Under the pieces are notes generated by a model. It worked only from the letters and a program-made list of their open reading frames with translations. It was not told the DNA's origin and made no database searches. Of a DNA stretch of 64,000 nucleotides, positions 60,498-64,000 are shown piece by piece. Source of the DNA: WLMZ01 sp043753895 (lineage in GTDB: Bacteria > Actinomycetota > Acidimicrobiia > Acidimicrobiales > Ilumatobacteraceae); the NCBI GenBank assembly GCA_043753895.1, contig JAYUWK010000160.1, positions 121,050 through 185,049 on the forward strand, read 5' to 3'. Positions within the stretch are counted from its first letter, which is position 1. Each line of letters begins with the position of its first letter. Both the position numbers and the translations under genes were made by a program.

Positions 60498-61298
60498 ATG
60501 GAACCGATTGCAATCACGAGCGACGATGACCCTCGCCTCGCCGACTATGTGGGCCTTCGCGATCCGCAGCACCGCCGCAGGCTCGAGGGCAACGAGTTCT
60601 TCATCGCCGAGGGAATCAATGTCATCGAGCGACTGCTCCAGTCGCGCTACGAGATGCGCTCGGTGCTGGTCACCAGCCAGCGATACGAACGGATGCAACC
60701 GCTGCTGTCCACCGTGGCCTGCCCGGTGTACATCGCCAATCGCGAGGTACTCGCCGCTGTGGCCGGCTTCGATCTGCATCGCGGGGCCGTCGCCTCGGCG
60801 CAGCGTGGTCCGGCGCCGTCGTTGGATTCCGTGCTGCACAAGGCCCGAACCATTGCGGTGCTCGAAGGACTCAACGACCCCGAGAACCTCGGGGCGATCG
60901 CCCGTTCTGCGCGGGCACTCGGTGTCGATGCCTTGCTGCTCGATCCCACGTGTGCCGATCCGTTCTACCGACGCACCGTACGGGTATCGATGGGCGAGAT
61001 CCTGTTCCTGCCGGTGATCAGGTCAGTGGACTGGTCCAGTGACCTGCAACGACTTACCGAAGCGAACTTTCGCATGCTCGCGCTCACCCCGGACGCCACC
61101 GCCGAGTCGATTCACTCGATCACGCGGACCGCGCACGATCGTGTCGCACTGCTGCTCGGTGCCGAAGGACCCGGGCTCAGCCCGCGAACGCTGGCACGGT
61201 CGGAACCCGTGCGCATACCGCTGCGAGGTGACGCGGATTCGTTGAACGTCGGCCATGCCGCCGCAATCGCATTCGCGCTACTCGCCGCCCCCGAGTGA
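60498..61298 (+). CDS. SpoU/TrmH-family RNA 2'-O-methyltransferase
   Basis: A 266-residue SPOUT methyltransferase. The N-terminal substrate-binding domain has RLEGNEFFIAEGINVIERLL. The catalytic knot has motif 1 EGLNDPENLGAIARSARALG, motif 2 LLLGAEGPGLS and motif 3 RIPLRGDADSLNVGHAAAIA, where the Asn and Arg residues expected for catalysis are visible. It methylates a ribose of tRNA or 23S rRNA; the target is unassigned. Divergent from the ferredoxin reductase gene. Confidence 0.9.
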   Translation: MEPIAITSDDDPRLADYVGLRDPQHRRRLEGNEFFIAEGINVIERLLQSRYEMRSVLVTSQRYERMQPLLSTVACPVYIANREVLAAVAGFDLHRGAVASAQRGPAPSLDSVLHKARTIAVLEGLNDPENLGAIARSARALGVDALLLDPTCADPFYRRTVRVSMGEILFLPVIRSVDWSSDLQRLTEANFRMLALTPDATAESIHSITRTAHDRVALLLGAEGPGLSPRTLARSEPVRIPLRGDADSLNVGHAAAIAFALLAAPE

Positions 61299-61829
61299 TT
61301 GTTGCCAGGCCTGCCAGCTGGGCATGATCTCGGGCAACGTGCCGCGACCGGTCTGGCTCTGCGGCCAGTTCGCTTCGGGCAGCTGATTCGGGCGCTGCAA
61401 CATGTCGGCGCCGTACCAAAGGTGATGGCGTCGGCGCACGAACAGCCAGTGCCCATCGCGGCGTTCGTAGGTGTCGTGGTATTCGATCACCTGGATCACC
61501 CAATCGTCGCCGCGTTCGATCTCGGCACGAGTGCCCACCACGCCAGTGGCGTGATCAGCATCGACGACATTGATGACGTGATTGCTCACCTGCAGGATCG
61601 TGCGATGGCCGTCGCGCAGCTGCGCGGCGAGGTTCTGCAGCAGCGCAGTGCGACCCACTCCCTCGCGGCCCACCCGTACGTCGACGACGAACAGTGTCAC
61701 AAGTGCGTCGAGGTCGCGGTGGTTCATCGCCACCGCATATCGCGAAGCCAGCTGACGGATCTCCTCGCAGGCGATCAACCAGTCGAGCGGGTTCTCATCA
61801 CGAAGCATTCTCACCCCAAGCATTGTCAC
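61278..61829 (-). CDS. SnoaL/NTF2-like protein
   Basis: A ~176-183-residue NTF2-fold protein. It has the helix CEEIRQLASRYAVAMNHRDL then DALVTLFVVDVRVGREG, a sheet with TILQVSNHVINVVDADHATG and VIQVIEYHDTYERRDGHWLF (with RRRHHLWYG), typical of scytalone-dehydratase-like or SnoaL-like small enzymes and receptors. Catalytic residues cannot be confirmed. Two ATGs (61829-side and 61808) compete; the family start fits 61808. Its 3' end overlaps the SpoU gene tail by 21 bp. Confidence 0.75.
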   Translation of the reverse strand: MTMLGVRMLRDENPLDWLIACEEIRQLASRYAVAMNHRDLDALVTLFVVDVRVGREGVGRTALLQNLAAQLRDGHRTILQVSNHVINVVDADHATGVVGTRAEIERGDDWVIQVIEYHDTYERRDGHWLFVRRRHHLWYGADMLQRPNQLPEANWPQSQTGRGTLPEIMPSWQAWQQSLGGGE

Positions 61830-61847
61830 GTCGAGAGCTTGTCAGCT

Positions 61848-62165
61848 TCAGTCGTCGGAATCGACTCTGCCGTGATCGTCGCCCCCACCAGTGTCGGACT
61901 GCGTCACATGAGCAATGACCGGACTACCCGGCTGGCTCGACGAATCCACCGACACCTGCACGACACCATCGACCAGAAAGGCGTTGAATGCAACCCGCTG
62001 ATTTGCGCTGAGGAACTCGACCACGACCCAACCGCCAGGGGCCGACGTGCTGACCACGGTCCAGCCTGCGCTCGCTACGGCACTGGTGATAGTGATGATG
62101 CCGTTGGTACTCGTGAGCTGCACCGTGCCAGACGTGCCGATCGCGTAAGGCCCACCCGAGATACG
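61848..62165 (-). pseudogene. C-terminal fragment of an exported beta-rich protein
   Basis: The frame (about 100 residues) reads YAIGTSGTVQLTSTNGIITI and TSAVASAGWTVVSTSAPGGW, then FLSANQRVAFNAFLVDGVVQ and a Asp/Gly-rich tail. This looks like the end of a larger exported protein with a beta-sandwich unit. Upstream of about 62150 the frame runs antisense through the HAMP end of the histidine kinase remnant, so the 5' part has been removed. No signal peptide remains and it is probably not functional. Confidence 0.6.
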
Positions 62166-62886
62166 CCAGCTCGCCCAATCCTTCAACACCATGGGCGGTC
62201 GATTGGAACGCATGGTCGACCGCCAACGCGCCTTCGCCGGAGATGCGTCACATCAGCTGCGCACTCCACTGACCAGCCTTCGGTTGCGGCTCGAGACAGC
62301 CATCGAACAGATGCATCGTCACGAGGACATCGCCGGTGCGCGGGACAACGTTGAGGCCGCCCTCTCCGAGTCGTTTCGTTTGCAACGAATCGTCGAGGGA
62401 CTGCTGCTGCTCGCCCGCGCCGATGGTGCTGATCTCCCCCGCGTGCGCACCGACGTAGCGACGGTACTGACCGCGCGCGCCGAAGAGTGGGAACCGCTCG
62501 CCGCTGAACGCTCGATCGAGCTGATCGTCGATGCGCCGGTATCCGTATGGGCAATGGCTGTGGATGGCGGGATCGAACAGATCATCGACAACTACGTGGA
62601 CAACGCCATCGACCATGCCCCCGCTGGCTCACGGCTGGAACTGCACGCGCACGTCATCGGCCAGGTCGCGGAGTTGCACGTGGTGGATCACGGCCCGGGT
62701 CTGAGCCCGGATGATCGCAACCGCGCCTTCGACCGGTTCTGGCGCGTCACCGATCAGGAGCGTGCGGGTACCGGGCTCGGACTGGCCATCGTGCAGCAAC
62801 TCGCCGACGCCAGCGACGCGACGGTAGAGCTTCGCGAAACGCCAGGCGGCGGCATCGACGCTGTGGCTCGCTTCCCACTGGGCTGA
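62149..62886 (+). pseudogene. 5'-truncated sensor histidine kinase
   Basis: The frame enters with GPPEIRQLAQSFNTM, the end of a HAMP domain, directly after an in-frame TAA at 62146-62148. HisKA follows with the phospho-acceptor His in FAGDASHQLRTPLTSL, and the HATPase domain has IIDNYVDNAIDHAP (N box), VVDHGPGLS (G1), FDRFWRV and GTGLGLAIV (G2). The entire sensor and membrane half is missing. It could be translated from ATG 62191 as a soluble kinase, but no response regulator is next to it. It faces the truncated minus-strand gene across a junction at about 62150, a deletion scar. Confidence 0.7.
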
Positions 62887-62959
62887 ATCTGCGTGGGAGA
62901 TGTCGAATCGCAGCACGTCTGCCGTACTCTGTCGCTCGACTTTCTACGTTGGAGTGCTT

Positions 62960-63220
62960 GTGATTCTCCTCTTCATCCTCGTATGGGGCATGTTCGCCGG
63001 TTGGCTTGCCAACATCATTCTCGGCGTCGGCTCGCGCCCCAAGGACTGGGGCCCGTTGCTCGTGGCCGGCTTCCTCGGCTCGTTCGTGGGCGGCATGATC
63101 TTCAGCCTCATCGCGCACGAAGGCCTGAAACTGCGTCCGAGCGGTCTCATCGGCTCTACCCTCGGCGCCATTGTGGTGCTGCTCGTGTTCAAGCTCGTGC
63201 AGAGCCGCGGCAAGAAGTAG
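62960..63220 (+). CDS. GlsB/YeaQ/YmgE-family stress response membrane protein
   Basis: An 86-residue protein with three membrane helices. The N-terminus reads MILLFILVWGMFAGWLANII followed by LGVGSRPKDWGPLLVAGFLG, and ends IVVLLVFKLVQSRGKK; the GWLA and GxxG pattern is that of the transglycosylase-associated (Tag) family, involved in envelope stress. The GTG at 62960 is preferred to 62900 because it has GGAG 5 bp upstream and gives the family length. Confidence 0.85.
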   Translation: MILLFILVWGMFAGWLANIILGVGSRPKDWGPLLVAGFLGSFVGGMIFSLIAHEGLKLRPSGLIGSTLGAIVVLLVFKLVQSRGKK

Positions 63221-63280
63221 TTGGAACTCGTCAGTCCAGCCAAGCGGCAAGCACGGCGATGGCTGCGACCCGCCGGATCG

Positions 63281-63676
63281 TCAGACGTGAACGACTCGAG
63301 CGGCGACATTGAGCATCGACATCAGGCGGCGCATGTCAGCGGGATCCGAGGTGACAATCGCAACGTCATCATGCCGAGCGATGCCAGCCGCCGTGATTGC
63401 AACCGTGGCATCAATGACGTCAGTAGTACCGGTGCGCCCGCACAACAATCCAGCGGCACGCGCCGTGACGCCGTCGAGGGGCACCTCGTCGCAGTGTCGC
63501 AAAGCACGCGACAACAGCGCCTGACGTCGCCCGTCACGCCATGCCTGCGCGATGACACCCGCCGGCACCTGGACCGTCGACGCATCGTCGGCGGCAACAC
63601 GCAGCATCGCCCACACGCCGCGGTCGTTGCGATCCAAAGCAATCAATGCACCGGCGTCGAGAACCAGTGCCGTCAC
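63281..63676 (-). CDS. vapC: VapC-type PIN-domain toxin
   Basis: A 131-residue PIN nuclease. The N-terminal strand VLDAGALIALDRNDRGVW has the first metal Asp, PAGVIAQAWRDGRR follows, and the central GTTDVIDATVAI and late VAIVTSDPADMRRL carry the other acidic residues. It should cleave RNA in a metal-dependent way when not bound by its antitoxin. The GTG start overlaps the VapB stop (GTGA), typical for such pairs. Confidence 0.88.
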   Translation of the reverse strand: MTALVLDAGALIALDRNDRGVWAMLRVAADDASTVQVPAGVIAQAWRDGRRQALLSRALRHCDEVPLDGVTARAAGLLCGRTGTTDVIDATVAITAAGIARHDDVAIVTSDPADMRRLMSMLNVAARVVHV

Positions 63677-63897
63677 GTCCGAATCCGCTTCCGGGCGGCA
63701 GTGAGCTCAGCTTCATCGAAGGCACCATGCTCGGCCTCCCACGTGGCGACAACCTCTCGAAGACCCCGCGCGGCCAGGTGACGACGGGCTGCATCGGCCA
63801 ACCACGACGACACGTTCTGGGCGTCGCCATCGGCTGCTTCGCGAACCGCCGCAGCAAGTTCAGATTCCAGTGAAATCGTGATTCGTTCAACGGACAT
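63673..63897 (-). CDS. vapB: VapB-like ribbon-helix-helix antitoxin
   Basis: A 74-residue protein. The N-terminal SVERITISLESELAAAVREA is a ribbon-helix-helix DNA-binding segment (Arc/CopG type), followed by NVSSWLADAARRHLAARGLR and a helical C-terminus that would wrap VapC. It neutralises VapC and represses its own operon. The ATG at 63897 is chosen because the palindrome at 63898-63915 then lies just upstream; ATG 63918 would place that operator inside the gene. Confidence 0.8.
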   Translation of the reverse strand: MSVERITISLESELAAAVREAADGDAQNVSSWLADAARRHLAARGLREVVATWEAEHGAFDEAELTAARKRIRT

Positions 63898-63915
63898 ACG
63901 AAGATCATACTTCGT
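63898..63915. promoter_or_regulatory. Palindromic operator of the vapBC operon
   Basis: ACGAAG (63898-63903), ATCATA, CTTCGT (63910-63915): a 6-bp perfect inverted repeat with a 6-bp spacer, directly upstream of the vapB start. Suitable for dimeric ribbon-helix-helix binding and autoregulation. Confidence 0.6.
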
Positions 63916-63959
63916 CATACCACCGCGCCGTGGCCGAATTTCACGAGCGAAAACAAGAG

Positions 63960-64000
63960 TGGAGACGATGGGAATCGAACCCACGACATCTACCTTGCAA
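63960..64000 (-). tRNA. tRNA 3' half, probably tRNA-Ala (TGC), cut by the window edge
   Basis: The visible 41 nt on the minus strand read TTGCAA (end of the anticodon loop), GGTAG (anticodon 3' stem), a short variable loop, the T arm GTGGGTTCGATTCCCAT and the acceptor strand CGTCTCC plus A. If T-TGC-AA is the loop, the anticodon is TGC (Ala), and U at position 70 allows the alanine identity pair G3-U70. A tmRNA 3' end is not excluded. Confidence 0.65.

Noticed and set aside
63960..64000. tmRNA 3' end
   Set aside because: The T arm and acceptor would fit, but the GGTAG stem after TTGCAA and U at position 70 fit tRNA-Ala better. The 5' half lies outside the window, so this remains provisional.
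1..64000. CRISPR arrays, rRNA genes or insertion sequences
   Set aside because: No regularly spaced repeats, rRNA-like segments or transposase frames with terminal repeats were found.

Overview
The window is high-GC actinobacterial DNA. The syntenic block fhaA-fhaB-pstP-ftsW/rodA-pbpA-pknB with trpG/pabA and crgA, an F420-type luciferase-like oxidoreductase, a heliorhodopsin and large secreted proteins built from repeated 'DTR' modules together suggest a free-living, probably aquatic member of the Acidimicrobiia (Ilumatobacter-like). The taxonomic call is inference from gene content. The fha-pstP-pbpA-pknB block normally sits close to oriC in Actinobacteria.

Layout. 0-9 kb: end of an acetyltransferase gene, an enolase-superfamily dehydratase, a VIT1-type metal transporter coupled to a peroxiredoxin whose catalytic Cys codon is an in-frame TGA (probable selenoprotein), tRNA-Arg, a LysM/transglycosylase, two tRNA-Ser genes, then a decayed patch (integrase tail, broken HTH-MNT and HEPN genes) and an LLM oxidoreductase. 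9-18 kb: secreted CAP-domain protein, YkuD protein, DUF1295, PlsC-like, SDR, an exported protein beside an MprAB-like two-component system, and pheA. 18-31 kb: larB-larC-rhodanese, an ABC exporter pair, a DUF2510 protein, a NamH-like MBL/Rieske hydroxylase, GH2 beta-galactosidase, L,D-transpeptidase, a 2OG oxygenase and gluQ. 31-39 kb: a GGDEF/degenerate-EAL protein, a zinc-ribbon membrane protein, a secreted M15 peptidase with DTR modules, and a cysteine-desulfurase-like gene with two tiny His-rich genes. That last unit is divergent from a CxxC mini-protein across two CsoR/CstR-like operators.

39-45 kb is a light-associated locus: FeS photolyase plus SDR on one strand, and a membrane protein, an SDR-DUF2867 protein and heliorhodopsin, coupled by stop/start overlaps, on the other. 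45.0-47.1 kb is a compact insertion (lipoprotein plus Fic enzyme) bounded by a tRNA-Leu 3'-end duplication. 47-56 kb is the cell-division and peptidoglycan signalling operon; pknA is missing between pbpA and pknB. A head-to-head pair of perfect actinobacterial DnaA boxes lies just beyond crgA. 56-64 kb: thiolase, MarR regulator, class III aminotransferase, ferredoxin reductase, SpoU methyltransferase, NTF2-like protein, a deletion scar that has cut both a histidine kinase and a divergent exported protein, a GlsB-like protein, a VapBC pair with a palindromic operator, and a tRNA cut by the window edge.

Functional themes are peptidoglycan building and remodelling (NamH-like, L,D-transpeptidases, M15, transglycosylase, PbpA, FtsW, PknB, CrgA), sulfur/selenium/nickel chemistry (Sec-peroxiredoxin, LarBC, rhodanese, desulfurase) and light/UV response. 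All assignments rest on reading motifs and context by eye; no database search was run.
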